Assembly: GCA_036392375.1 (NCBI GenBank)
Contig: DASVYC010000112.1
Span: forward strand, 1-25,802
Reading direction: 5' to 3'
From: JAFEBO01 sp036392375
GTDB lineage: Bacteria; Planctomycetota; Phycisphaerae; Phycisphaerales; UBA1924
DNA length: 25,802 nucleotides
The position numbers were made by a program, and so were the translations under genes. The notes beneath the pieces were generated by a model that ran no database searches, had not been told where the DNA came from, and saw only the letters and a list, made by a program, of their open reading frames with translations. Numbering within the stretch: the first letter of the stretch is position 1; each line of letters begins with the position of its first letter. Positions 15,308 to 22,958 of this stretch are shown one piece after another.

Positions 15308-15347
15308 CCCTTTTCGCCGCATCCACCGACGCTCCCGCACCGAACCC

Positions 15348-15353
15348 TACCCT
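15348..15353 (+). promoter_or_regulatory. Candidate -10 element of a leaderless promoter before the DevC-like gene
   Basis: TACCCT ends 5 nt before GTG 15359, in the 51-base gap after the mannosidase stop. No Shine-Dalgarno is seen. Confidence 0.4.
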
Positions 15354-15358
15354 CAGCT

Positions 15359-16495
15359 GTGCTGCGGATCGCGCTCCAGATGCTCTTCGGCGATCGCACG
15401 AAGTACCTCACCCTCGTGCTCTCGCTTGCGTTCGCCACCATGCTGATGAACCAGCAAGGTGCGATCTTCCTTGGTTTGCTCACCCAAGCGACCGGCCCGC
15501 TCCAGAACGTCGGCCAGGCCGATCTCTGGGTGGTCGATCCGAGCACCGAGTGGATCGCCGAGTACCGCCCCCTCTCCGACAGCAAGCTGCAACGCGTCCG
15601 CAGCGTCGAGGGCGTCGCGTGGGCCGAGCCGTTCTTCAGCAACTACGCGATCACCGAGCTCAACAACGGCACGTTCAAACGCGTCCAGATCATCGGCATC
15701 AGCCGCACCACCCTCGCCGGCCGCCCGCCCGAGATGATCGAGGGTCGCCTCGAAGACCTCTGGACCCCCGACGCCATCGTGGTCGAGCAGCGAAGCCGCG
15801 CCAAACTCGGCAACGTGAACCTCGGCGACGTCATCAAGATCAACGACAAGCGTGCCGTCGTCGTCGGTTTCTGCAAGGCCAAGCAGGGCTTCGAGAGCAA
15901 CGCCATCATCTACACGACGTACGACAACGCACTCCGCTTCACGCCCGTGGGGCGCAAGGCCATCAGCTTCATCCTCGTCAGCGCCAAGAGCCCCGCCGAG
16001 ATCCCCGTTGTCCAGGAGCGCATCAACCGGCTCGCCGATGTCACCGCCCTCACCACCGAGCAGTTCCGCATCAACACGATGCGCTTCATCACCATCGCCA
16101 CCGGCATCGGCTTCAACTTCGGCATCACCATCGCCCTCGGCTTCGTCGTCGGCCTCCTGCTCTCCGCCAGCGTCTTCTACCAGTTCACGCTTGAGAACCT
16201 CCGCCAGTTCGCGACCCTCAAGGCCCTGGGCGCGTCCGGCTGGCTGCTCGCGGGGATGGTCCTGCTGCAGGCCCTCGTCGTTGGCTTCATCGGCTACGGC
16301 ATCGGCGTCGGGCTCGCCGGCGCGTTCACGCTCCTCACCAAGTACTCCGAGAGCGAGCTCTCCGCACAGCTTCCCTGGGAGCTGCTCGTCATCTCGCTCG
16401 TCGCGATGATCCTCACCGTCATGCTCGGCAGCGTCCTCAGCCTCCGCCGCGTCATCACCGTCAGCCCCGGCGCCGTCTTCGGCTCCGCGTCCTGA
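15359..16495 (+). CDS. DevC-type ABC transporter permease (MacB/FtsX family)
   Basis: A 378-residue inner-membrane protein. One membrane segment near the N terminus (YLTLVLSLAFATMLM, about 16-30) is followed by a periplasmic domain of some 200 residues (GQADLWVVDPSTEW onward), then three C-terminal helices: FNFGITIALGFVVGLLLS, the LLAGMVLLQALVVGFIGYG region and LLVISLVAMILTVMLGSV. This 1+3 topology with an intervening extracytoplasmic domain is that of FtsX/MacB-type permeases. The short cytoplasmic coupling segment LENLRQFATLKALGAS matches the family. Paired with the adaptor gene 33 bases downstream, it resembles the cyanobacterial DevBC pair, which exports glycolipids together with the DevA ATPase. 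DevA is not in this window. The GTG start has no ribosome site. Confidence 0.85.
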   Translation: MLRIALQMLFGDRTKYLTLVLSLAFATMLMNQQGAIFLGLLTQATGPLQNVGQADLWVVDPSTEWIAEYRPLSDSKLQRVRSVEGVAWAEPFFSNYAITELNNGTFKRVQIIGISRTTLAGRPPEMIEGRLEDLWTPDAIVVEQRSRAKLGNVNLGDVIKINDKRAVVVGFCKAKQGFESNAIIYTTYDNALRFTPVGRKAISFILVSAKSPAEIPVVQERINRLADVTALTTEQFRINTMRFITIATGIGFNFGITIALGFVVGLLLSASVFYQFTLENLRQFATLKALGASGWLLAGMVLLQALVVGFIGYGIGVGLAGAFTLLTKYSESELSAQLPWELLVISLVAMILTVMLGSVLSLRRVITVSPGAVFGSAS

Positions 16496-16528
16496 TCTGT
16501 CAGATCCTGTCCCAATGAAGGTCCTTCC

Positions 16529-17578
16529 ATGACCCGCTGGCTCACCATCATCGTCTCCGTCGTCGGCGTCGCCGTCGGCATGTTCGCGGTCGCGGTCGGC
16601 AAGACCGAGATCCCCAACCCGCCTCTGGCCCGCCCCGCGAGCGTGAACCCGTTCGGCAAGGGTGTCGCGGCGCTCGGCATCGTCGAGCCCGCCGGGCGCG
16701 CCATCGAGATCGCGTCGGCGGACCCGGGCCTGGTCGCCGAGGTTCTCGTCGATGTCGGCGACCGCGTGCAGAAAGACCAGGTGCTCATGCGGCTCGACAC
16801 CCGCGCGATCGATTCGCAGATCGTCGCGGCGCAGGGCGAGCTGGCGGCCAGCCAGGCCGAAGTCGCCCGCTGGCACGCGATCCCCCGTGCCGAGGACGTG
16901 CCGCCGCTTCAGGCCGCGCTGCTGCGAGCCAAGGCCCAGCTCGCCGACGCGGAAGACAAGTTGAAGCGCTCCACCGACGCGGTCGCCAGCGGTGCCATGT
17001 CGGCTCGCGACGTCGCCTCGTCCGAGTCCGCCGTCGGCATCGCCCGCGCCGAAGTGGCAAGCGCTCAGGCCAATCTCGACCGTCTGCAAGCCGGCGGCTG
17101 GAAGGCCGACCTTGTCGTGGCCGAAGCCGCGGCTCAGGCCGTCAAGGCCCGCATCCAGTCGCTGGAAGTTCTGAAAGATCGCCTCACCGTCCGCGCCCCG
17201 CGCGATGCCACGGTGCTCCGCCGCGAGGTCGAGCCGGGCGAGTACATCCTGGGACCGCTCAGCCGCACCCGCGCCCCGCTGGTCCTCGGCGACCTCACCA
17301 AACTCAACGTTCGCGCCCAGGTGGACGAAGAGGACATCGGACTGGTGGGGCTCAACTCCAAGGCCGTCGGCCGCACCCGCGGCGCCGTGCAGCAGGAGCT
17401 CGAGCTCCGCATCGTCCGCATCGAGCCCTACGCCCGCCCCAAGCCCACGCTCTCAGGCGCCAACACCGAGCGCGTGGACACCCGGGTCATCGACGTCGTG
17501 CTCGAAGTCGCCAACCCCGCCGCCGCCCGCATCGTCCCCGGCCAGGCCATCGACGTCTTCATCGATTCCGCCAAGTAA
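16529..17578 (+). CDS. DevB/HlyD-type periplasmic adaptor (membrane fusion) protein
   Basis: A 349-residue adaptor linking the inner-membrane permease to an outer-membrane channel. It has one N-terminal membrane helix (LTIIVSVVGVAVGMFAVAV, about 5-23), the first half of a split lipoyl domain (IEIASADPGLVAEVLVDVGDRVQKDQVLMRLD), an alanine-rich coiled-coil hairpin (about 88-190, with QAALLRAKAQLADAE and ARAEVASAQANLDRLQA), then the second lipoyl half (LTVRAPRDATVLRREVEPGEYI) and a beta-barrel domain. This order is the HlyD/DevB layout. GAAGG, 7 nt before ATG 16529, is a plausible ribosome site, and the 33-base gap after the permease indicates an operon. The gene is followed by the second copy of the hairpin repeat. 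The substrate is unknown. Confidence 0.86.
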   Translation: MTRWLTIIVSVVGVAVGMFAVAVGKTEIPNPPLARPASVNPFGKGVAALGIVEPAGRAIEIASADPGLVAEVLVDVGDRVQKDQVLMRLDTRAIDSQIVAAQGELAASQAEVARWHAIPRAEDVPPLQAALLRAKAQLADAEDKLKRSTDAVASGAMSARDVASSESAVGIARAEVASAQANLDRLQAGGWKADLVVAEAAAQAVKARIQSLEVLKDRLTVRAPRDATVLRREVEPGEYILGPLSRTRAPLVLGDLTKLNVRAQVDEEDIGLVGLNSKAVGRTRGAVQQELELRIVRIEPYARPKPTLSGANTERVDTRVIDVVLEVANPAAARIVPGQAIDVFIDSAK

Positions 17579-17596
17579 GAGTGGTGCAGCCGACGG

Positions 17597-17619
17597 GGCG
17601 GGGCCTTCCAGGCCCCGCC
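17597..17619. repeat. Hairpin repeat copy 2 (9-bp stem) after the adaptor gene
   Basis: GGCGGGGCC and GGCCCCGCC surround loop TTCCA, 18 bases after the adaptor stop. It is identical, on the transcribed strand, to the hairpin after serA (10743-10765). It sits between convergent genes and may act as a terminator, though no T-tract follows. Confidence 0.9.
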
Positions 17620-17653
17620 GCTTACGCCCCCGAAGACACGAAAGCACCAGAAA

Positions 17654-17673
17654 GACCGGCATCCCGGCCGGTC
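17654..17673. repeat. Second palindrome between the adaptor and TrmH genes
   Basis: GACCGGC (17654-17660) and GCCGGTC (17667-17673) pair around a 6-nt loop. It lies 11 bases from the stop of the convergent methyltransferase gene (17684), so it could serve as that gene's 3' hairpin. Confidence 0.6.
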
Positions 17674-17683
17674 CCACTGAGGT

Positions 17684-18523
17684 TCAAGAAGGCCGAAACA
17701 CCATCGCCATCGCGATCGCCCCCGCCACCATCACATTGAGCGAGTCCACGCCTTCGCGCTGCGGGATGCGCACCCGCCTCGCCGCTCGCTGCATCGTGGC
17801 CGCGCTCAGCCCCGGCCCCTCGCTGCCTAGGACCAGCGCCACACGCCCGCTTGTCTCGCTCAACACTTCCGCATCCGCCGACGGCGTCAGCGCCAGCGTC
17901 GTGAACCCCGCCGCCGCCAGACGCTCCATCGCATCATCCCACGGCGAGAGCGTCACAAACTCCACCCGAAGCGCGTGCCCCATCGACACCCGGATCGCCT
18001 TGCGATACAATGGATCCGCGCACCCCGGCGACAGCACGATCACCGTCCCCTCGGGCGCCAGCGCCGACACGCACCGGAAGATCCCGCCCACGTTGTCGAT
18101 GTTCGTCAGGTCCTCCAGCACCACCGCTGCCGGCGCCGCCCGCAGCACCGCGTCGCACGCCGCCGCGTCCCGCGGCCCCGGCCTCGATCCCGCCGCCATG
18201 ATCCCGCGGTGGAACTTGAAGCCCACGATCGACTCCATCACCGCCTCGTCCACCGTGTAGATCGGCACCCCCGCCGCCACCCGCGCCAGCAACTCCCCGT
18301 ACGCCTCGACCTTTGACGACGCCACCAGCACGCTGCGGCACGGGTACCGCCCCGCCAGCAGATGCTCCACCACAAAGTGCCCCTCGCAGATAAACGCCCC
18401 GTGCGGCGACCGCGCATCCAGCCCGCGGAACAAATCCCCCTCCTTGAGCCGCAGGTACTCCCGCACCCGCAAATCCGCGGCGTCCACAATCGGCGTCAAC
18501 CTCTCCACGCTCACTCGCGCCAC
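17684..18523 (-). CDS. SpoU/TrmH family RNA 2'-O-methyltransferase
   Basis: SPOUT (knotted fold) methyltransferase expected to methylate a ribose 2'-OH of tRNA or rRNA. With GTG 18523 the protein has 279 residues: an N-terminal substrate-binding part (about 1-125, GAFICEGHFVVEHLLAG), then the three family motifs: NIDNVGGIFR (141-150, Asn and Arg catalytic), VLGSEGPGLS (231-240) and the SAM-binding DSLNVMVAGAIAM (260-272). Start choice is uncertain. The frame opens at ATG 18586, but the 21 extra residues look non-conserved. The N terminus after GTG 18523 or 18514 (VERLTPIVDAADLRVREYL) fits the family, and an AACAAT hexamer ends 5 nt before GTG 18523. The target RNA cannot be told. It is divergent from uppP. 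Confidence 0.88.
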   Translation of the reverse strand: MARVSVERLTPIVDAADLRVREYLRLKEGDLFRGLDARSPHGAFICEGHFVVEHLLAGRYPCRSVLVASSKVEAYGELLARVAAGVPIYTVDEAVMESIVGFKFHRGIMAAGSRPGPRDAAACDAVLRAAPAAVVLEDLTNIDNVGGIFRCVSALAPEGTVIVLSPGCADPLYRKAIRVSMGHALRVEFVTLSPWDDAMERLAAAGFTTLALTPSADAEVLSETSGRVALVLGSEGPGLSAATMQRAARRVRIPQREGVDSLNVMVAGAIAMAMVFRPS

Positions 18524-18527
18524 CCGG

Positions 18528-18534
18528 TATTGTT
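18528..18534. promoter_or_regulatory. Possible overlapping divergent -10 elements for the TrmH-like gene and uppP
   Basis: The top strand reads TATTGT at 18528-18533, which would give uppP a leader of roughly 80 nt. The bottom strand reads AACAAT at 18529-18534, ending 5 nt before GTG 18523. Neither has a visible -35, so this is a weak prediction. Confidence 0.2.
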
Positions 18535-18618
18535 CGCGTCCGCGAGAGCGAATGCCCGATTCTCCCGCAGCGTTTCCTCCTTCCACTCCGTCTCTCCTTC
18601 TCTTCCTCTCTTCCCATC

Positions 18619-19500
18619 ATGCAACTCTGGCAAGCCATCGTCCTCGGCCTCGTCGAAGGAATCACCGAGTACCTCCCGGTCTCCTCCACCGGCCATCTCA
18701 TCATCACCGGAGACCTGCTCGGCCTCGACACGCCCGAAACGAAGGACGCCCTCAACGCTTTCAACATCATCGTTCAGGGCGGTGCCATCCTCGCCGTGCT
18801 CGGGCTCTACTTCCCGCGCTTCGTGCGCATGGTGAAGGGCCTCCTTGGTCTCGACCCCGTCGGCTTCAAGATGCTCGCCAACATCGTGGTCGCGTTCATC
18901 CCCGCCGCCGTCGTCGGCCTCGCGCTCAACAAGGTCATCGAGGCCCGCCTCTTTCACCTCGGGCCGGTCGTCTTCTCCTTGATCCTTGGCGGCGTCTTCA
19001 TGATCGGAGTCGATCTCTGGCGCCGCTCCCGCCGCCCGATGCACGGCGGCATCGACTCCATCGGCGGCAAGTCGGTCGAGGACATGACCCTCGCCGACGC
19101 CTTCGTCATCGGTCTGCTGCAGATCGTCGCCATGTGGCCCGGCACCAGCCGATCCATGATGACCATCACCGCCGGCTACTTCCGCGGCCTCAAGCCCTCC
19201 GCCGCCGCCGAGTTCAGTTTCCTGCTCGGCATGCCAACGCTGCTCGCCGCCACGCTCTTCAAGCTCGCCAAGGACCTCACCAACAAGGACCCCGGTCACC
19301 AGACCTTCTTCCAAGTCCTGGGCACCGCCCCAGTCCTCGTCGGCATCGCCGTCGCCGCCGTCAGCGCCGCCCTCGCCGTCAAGTGGCTGGTCGGATTCCT
19401 CACCCGCCACGGCCTCGCCCCATTCGGCTACTACCGCATCGTGCTGGGCATCGTCCTGCTCATCCTCGCGCTCTCGGGATTCGTCACCGTCGGCGCGTGA
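18619..19500 (+). CDS. uppP: Undecaprenyl-diphosphatase UppP (BacA)
   Basis: Integral membrane enzyme that dephosphorylates undecaprenyl diphosphate, regenerating the lipid carrier for peptidoglycan and surface polysaccharides; it confers bacitracin tolerance when abundant. The 293-residue length is normal. The first signature is EGITEYLPVSSTGHL (13-27) with the catalytic Glu and Ser/His residues. The second is WPGTSRSMMTITAGYFRGL, with the catalytic Arg; the family usually has Gly where the first Met after SRS sits. Several hydrophobic helices follow, including VLVGIAVAAVSAALAV and a C-terminal IVLGIVLLILALSGFV. ATG 18619 is preceded by a pyrimidine-rich stretch without a ribosome site. It fits the surrounding surface-glycan genes, but it could equally be the housekeeping copy. 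Confidence 0.94.
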   Translation: MQLWQAIVLGLVEGITEYLPVSSTGHLIITGDLLGLDTPETKDALNAFNIIVQGGAILAVLGLYFPRFVRMVKGLLGLDPVGFKMLANIVVAFIPAAVVGLALNKVIEARLFHLGPVVFSLILGGVFMIGVDLWRRSRRPMHGGIDSIGGKSVEDMTLADAFVIGLLQIVAMWPGTSRSMMTITAGYFRGLKPSAAAEFSFLLGMPTLLAATLFKLAKDLTNKDPGHQTFFQVLGTAPVLVGIAVAAVSAALAVKWLVGFLTRHGLAPFGYYRIVLGIVLLILALSGFVTVGA

Positions 19501-19514
19501 TCCCTCGGACCCGA

Positions 19515-20573
19515 TTACGACCCGCTCTCCACCGCGCCGCTTCTCGGCATGGTCCACGTCTCGGCCTCAAGCCGGGGCACGCGCCGACCCTCGACGTGCG
19601 CCCGGGCCCGCTGCATCACCATCTCCCACCGCATCGCCGGGCCCGGGTCGATCTTGTCGTCCTGGACGTGAAAGTGCCCCAAGACGCCGCGGAACTGCTT
19701 CAGCTCGTCGTCGCTCAGGTGCCGCGTGAGCAGCTTCCCTTCCGCGTCCTGGGGATACGACAGCTCGATCTTGGGCAGCGCCACATGCAATGCCGCGATC
19801 AGCCGCGACAGCGACTCGTACTGCTCGGGCGTGAAGTCCGGCTGCTCCAGCACCTCGCCGTGGACCTCGCCCCGGATCCGCTCGTTCACGAGCGGGCGTC
19901 CGACGAAGTTGGGAGTCCGCACCCCGCCGTCGCCCTTCTCGCTGGGGATTGTGATCCGCACGTTCCCCAGTTCGTCCCCTTTGTACCACTTGCTCAGCGT
20001 CTTGTCGTCGCCGGGCTTGTACGCCCCCATGTGCGCGATCTCGATACCCACCGAGCGTGTGTTGCTCACCGTCGCGTGCCAGCCGCGTTCCTTGGCGTCC
20101 ATCGTCTGGTAGATCGTCCCGTCGATGTCGAGCATGAAGTGCACGCTCAGACGCCGCATGTCGTGCAGCACGCGGAAGCATGTACGGCTCGTCCCGCACA
20201 CGTCGTAGTGCAGCACGAACTGATCCACAACCTCGCGCAGCGACTCCAGGTCCCAGCCCCCGCCGCGGAATCTCTCGATCTGCTCGGGCGTCAGGCCCGC
20301 GCTCCGCATGTCGAACCGGTTGGGCCCCTTGAGCGCGTCCTTGCTCTTCTCCCAGCTCGACTCCTCGATCGGCACAAAGCGCCGCTCCACCCGATACGCG
20401 TCGTAGCCGCCTGGATCGGTCCACAGCACCACCGGCGCCCCGGTGTGGAAGTACTGCCCCGCCACCACGATCTCATCCCCGCGCCGCTCCAGCCGCTCAC
20501 CCACACGGGGCGTACTGGAACAGCCCATCAGCGTCGCCGCCACGCACACGCACAACCAGCAGAGTTCACGCAT
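19515..20573 (-). CDS. Lipoprotein N-acetylmuramoyl-L-alanine amidase (Amidase_2 / AmpD fold)
   Basis: A 352-residue zinc amidase predicted to cleave the bond between N-acetylmuramic acid and the peptide stem. It has a lipoprotein signal: MRELCWLCVCVAATLMGCSS, with lipobox Leu15-Met-Gly-Cys18, so it is membrane-anchored. Catalytic-domain pattern: QFVLHYD (His122, first zinc ligand), VHFMLDIDGTIYQTMD (144-159), RGWHAT, VGIEIAHMG (Glu178), then GHFHVQDDKIDPGPAM, where His300 and Asp309 match the other zinc ligands and Lys307 the catalytic lysine of AmpD. A 70-residue segment between IEIAHMG and the last zinc region (about 185-290) is longer than in simple AmpD. Start: ATG 20573 directly precedes the signal; the frame extends to 20660, but that part is Arg/Gly-rich. 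TATCCT ends 6 nt upstream and there is no ribosome site. It is convergent with uppP, 14 bases away. Confidence 0.87.
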   Translation of the reverse strand: MRELCWLCVCVAATLMGCSSTPRVGERLERRGDEIVVAGQYFHTGAPVVLWTDPGGYDAYRVERRFVPIEESSWEKSKDALKGPNRFDMRSAGLTPEQIERFRGGGWDLESLREVVDQFVLHYDVCGTSRTCFRVLHDMRRLSVHFMLDIDGTIYQTMDAKERGWHATVSNTRSVGIEIAHMGAYKPGDDKTLSKWYKGDELGNVRITIPSEKGDGGVRTPNFVGRPLVNERIRGEVHGEVLEQPDFTPEQYESLSRLIAALHVALPKIELSYPQDAEGKLLTRHLSDDELKQFRGVLGHFHVQDDKIDPGPAMRWEMVMQRARAHVEGRRVPRLEAETWTMPRSGAVESGS

Positions 20574-20579
20574 GCTCAC

Positions 20580-20585
20580 AGGATA
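20580..20585 (-). promoter_or_regulatory. Candidate -10 element of a leaderless promoter before the amidase gene
   Basis: On the minus strand this reads TATCCT, ending 6 nt before ATG 20573. The 6-nt spacer (GTGAGC) contains no Shine-Dalgarno. Confidence 0.45.
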
Positions 20586-20690
20586 CCCACCACCATGACG
20601 ACGCCCTGCCACGACAAGCACCGAGCGGGAGCGAGCGGGTGTGCTTCCGCTTCCTCGCAATCTCGACGGTGATCACCCGCCGTCATCCCG

Positions 20691-20696
20691 TACAAT
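20691..20696 (+). promoter_or_regulatory. Candidate -10 element for the wzt-like operon
   Basis: TACAAT lies 22 nt before ATG 20719, in the 145-base divergent region shared with the amidase gene. It is the closest match to a classic -10 in the window. It would give a leader of about 15 nt. No clear -35 is visible. Confidence 0.4.
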
Positions 20697-20718
20697 CGCC
20701 TCCCACCCGAGCCCCCGC

Positions 20719-22101
20719 ATGCCCGACATCGCCATCCTGGCCGACAACCTCGGAAAGCGCTACCGCCTCGGCGAGATGACCACCGTCGGCAACGCCCGCC
20801 TCGGCGAGGGCTTCTTTTCCAAGCTCTTCTCCCGCCATACCGCCCGCGTCGCCGCCCCCGCCAAAGACTTCTGGGCCATCCGCAACGTCTCCTTCGAGCT
20901 CCGCTACGGCGAGGTGCTCGGCATCGTCGGCCGCAACGGTGCCGGCAAGAGCACGCTGCTCAAGATCCTCTCCCGCGTCACCGCCCCAACCGAAGGCCGC
21001 GGGGAGATCCGGGGACGCCTCGGCTCACTCCTCGAAGTCGGCATCGGCTTCCACCCCGATCTCACCGGCCGCGAGAACGTCTATCTCAACGGCGCCGTCC
21101 TGGGCCTCTCCCGCAAAGAAGTCGCCCGCCGCTTCGATCAGATCGTCGATTTCGCCGGCATCGAGGGCTTCATCGACACACCCGTGAAGCGGTATTCCTC
21201 TGGCATGTACATGCGCCTCGCCTTCGCCGTCGCGGCCCACCTCGACACCGAGGTCCTGATCGTCGACGAGGTCCTCGCCGTGGGCGACGCCGCCTTCCAG
21301 CGCAAGTGCACCCGCCTCATGCGCGACGCCCGCGCCGAGGGCCGCGCCATCCTCTTCGTCAGCCACAGCATGACCTCCGTCCAGGGCCTGTGCACCAAGG
21401 GCATGGTCCTCGACAGCGGCACCGTCGCCTGCTTCGGCTCGGTGGACGAAGCCGTGCAGAAGTACTTCGACATCTCCACCCTCATGGAGCGCGAGGACGA
21501 CGAGAAAGCACTCGCCCACGCCGGCGCTGACGACGCCCGTCTCCCGCCTTTGTTAGCGCCCTTTTCCCGCCGCAAGGACCGCCTCGGCGATCTCAAGATC
21601 CGCCTCACCGAGCTCGAGATCCGCGACGCCAGGGGCAACAAGGTTCGGGGCGTACGCACCGGCGACACACTCCAGCTTCACCTCGTCTACGAGGTCGAGC
21701 CCGGCGCCACCGTCGACAATCTCCTCGTCGGCTTCAACATCCGCACCGAGATGGACCTCCCCGCCCTGCACCACAACAACCGGCTCACCGGCCAGGACCT
21801 CGGCCGCCTCTCCGGCAAAGGCCGCATCGTCTTCACGCTCCCCAGCGTCCCGCTCATCCCCGGCTCGTACCTCATCAGCTACGCCATCATGCCCGATTGG
21901 GGCGTCGGCGGCCGCTACCACGACTGTCTCAACATGGCCCGCGAGCTCCACATCGATCCGGGCGACTACTACGGCACCGGCCACCTTCCGATGCCCGGCC
22001 ACGCCGTTGTCGTCACCCCCGGCTCCTGGTCGCTCGCCGACGCCGACACTCGCGCCGACACTCGCCCCGCCACTCCCGCCGCTCCCGGGGTGGCCACGTG
22101 A
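20719..22101 (+). CDS. wzt: Wzt-type ABC transporter ATP-binding protein with C-terminal polysaccharide-recognition domain
   Basis: ATPase of an ABC exporter for lipid-linked surface polysaccharide; it works with a Wzm permease not present here. The 460-residue protein has an N-terminal nucleotide-binding domain: Walker A GRNGAGKST (71-79), the family-typical LGSLLEVGIGFHPDLTGREN (101-120), signature YSSGM (159-163), Walker B VLIVDEVLAVGD (179-190) and switch His216. After a linker (about 255-285) comes a beta-sandwich of the Wzt_C type (DLKIRLTELEIRDARG, GDTLQLHLVYEVE, VGFNIRT, IPGSYLISYAI). In E. coli O8/O9a this domain reads the methylated chain end. ATG 20719 is the natural start; the frame extends to 20641 without family similarity. 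The stop overlaps the next gene's GTG as GTGA. Confidence 0.9.
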   Translation: MPDIAILADNLGKRYRLGEMTTVGNARLGEGFFSKLFSRHTARVAAPAKDFWAIRNVSFELRYGEVLGIVGRNGAGKSTLLKILSRVTAPTEGRGEIRGRLGSLLEVGIGFHPDLTGRENVYLNGAVLGLSRKEVARRFDQIVDFAGIEGFIDTPVKRYSSGMYMRLAFAVAAHLDTEVLIVDEVLAVGDAAFQRKCTRLMRDARAEGRAILFVSHSMTSVQGLCTKGMVLDSGTVACFGSVDEAVQKYFDISTLMEREDDEKALAHAGADDARLPPLLAPFSRRKDRLGDLKIRLTELEIRDARGNKVRGVRTGDTLQLHLVYEVEPGATVDNLLVGFNIRTEMDLPALHHNNRLTGQDLGRLSGKGRIVFTLPSVPLIPGSYLISYAIMPDWGVGGRYHDCLNMARELHIDPGDYYGTGHLPMPGHAVVVTPGSWSLADADTRADTRPATPAAPGVAT

Positions 22102-22958
22102 AGCTCTTGCAACGCTGGTTGCAATCCGGTTCTGACGGCGTGCCGCACGCACTGCCCGTGCACTGGCTCGAACAGCTCCGCCACGCCAACGCGCTCGGCC
22201 CCGAGCACGCCGCGCTGTACGACGCGCTCCTCGCCCACGCCCGCGCCGCGGGCATCGATCGCATCGTCCAGCTCCTGGACACCATCGAGTCCCCCAAAGG
22301 CTTCGGCCACGCCCAGACACGCTCCAGCGGCAAGGCCCTCGACTCCCAGGCCCAGCCGATGCCCTGGATCACCTACCCCGCTTTCCACTACCTCGATCAG
22401 CTCGACCTCTCCGCCTTCCGCGTCCTCGAGACCGGCGCCGGCAGCAGCACGCTCTACTGGGGCGCACGCACCCGCGAGGTCGTCACCATCGAGCACGACC
22501 CCGACTGGCGCCGTTTCGTCACCCGGCCTCTTCCCGCCAACTGCACCGTTTCAATCACAAACGAGGCCGAGTACGCCGCCGCCTTCGCCGCCGCCCCCGG
22601 CACGTTCGACCTCATCATCATCGACGGCCGCGAACGCTTCTCCTGCACCGAGGCCGCCGCGGCGAAGCTCAACCCCGCCGGCATGATCCTGCTCGACAAC
22701 TCCGAGTGGTACCCCAACTGCGCCGCGCTGCTCCGCGACGCCGGGTTGATCCAGATCGATTTCTCCGGCCTCGGCCCCGTGGTTGACTTCTCCTGGACCA
22801 CCTCGCTCTTCCTGCACCCGTCTTTCCGTCCCCGCCCGCGTGCGCTCCCGTTCCCGCGCGTCAGCCCCGGGCAGCAGTGGATCGATGCCGCGGACGACAA
22901 GCCCCACGCCAAGAACAACATCGCACCCGATCACACCGAGCAGGAGGCCCGCTCGTGA
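22098..22958 (+). CDS. Class I SAM-dependent methyltransferase
   Basis: A 286-residue soluble protein. A helical N-terminal part (1-100, including PHALPVHWLEQLRHAN) precedes a Rossmann methyltransferase core: motif I FRVLETGAGSSTLYW (107-121), acidic motif II VVTIEHDPDW (128-137), a DLIIIDGRERF strand (171-181) and LNPAGMILLDNSEWY (191-205). The pattern resembles methyltransferases found in glycan clusters, with the sugar or chain end as likely acceptor (inference). The gene starts at GTG 22098 within the GTGA overlap with the wzt stop and itself ends in a GTGA overlap with the next gene, so all three are probably translationally coupled. The C-terminal 45 residues are Pro/Arg-rich, then polar. 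Substrate unknown. Confidence 0.8.
   Translation: MKLLQRWLQSGSDGVPHALPVHWLEQLRHANALGPEHAALYDALLAHARAAGIDRIVQLLDTIESPKGFGHAQTRSSGKALDSQAQPMPWITYPAFHYLDQLDLSAFRVLETGAGSSTLYWGARTREVVTIEHDPDWRRFVTRPLPANCTVSITNEAEYAAAFAAAPGTFDLIIIDGRERFSCTEAAAAKLNPAGMILLDNSEWYPNCAALLRDAGLIQIDFSGLGPVVDFSWTTSLFLHPSFRPRPRALPFPRVSPGQQWIDAADDKPHAKNNIAPDHTEQEARS

Noticed and set aside
12098..15340. A 1080-residue open frame on the minus strand across the mannosidase gene
   Set aside because: It is the exact antisense of a clear GH38 enzyme. Its Gly/Val/Glu/Ala-rich composition is the usual result of reading high-GC codons backwards, and no family motif is visible.
15353..17089. A 578-residue minus-strand frame opposite the DevC/DevB pair
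   Set aside because: Asp/Glu/Gly-rich antisense reading of two clear genes; no signal or domain.
17581..17683. Intrinsic terminators with T-tracts after the adaptor or TrmH-like gene
   Set aside because: Two hairpins exist, but neither is followed by a run of T on either strand, so I list them as repeats with possible terminator roles only.
18444..20672. A 742-residue plus-strand frame across uppP and opposite the amidase
   Set aside because: It spans two well-supported genes in other frames and is composed of Arg/Pro/His low-complexity sequence.
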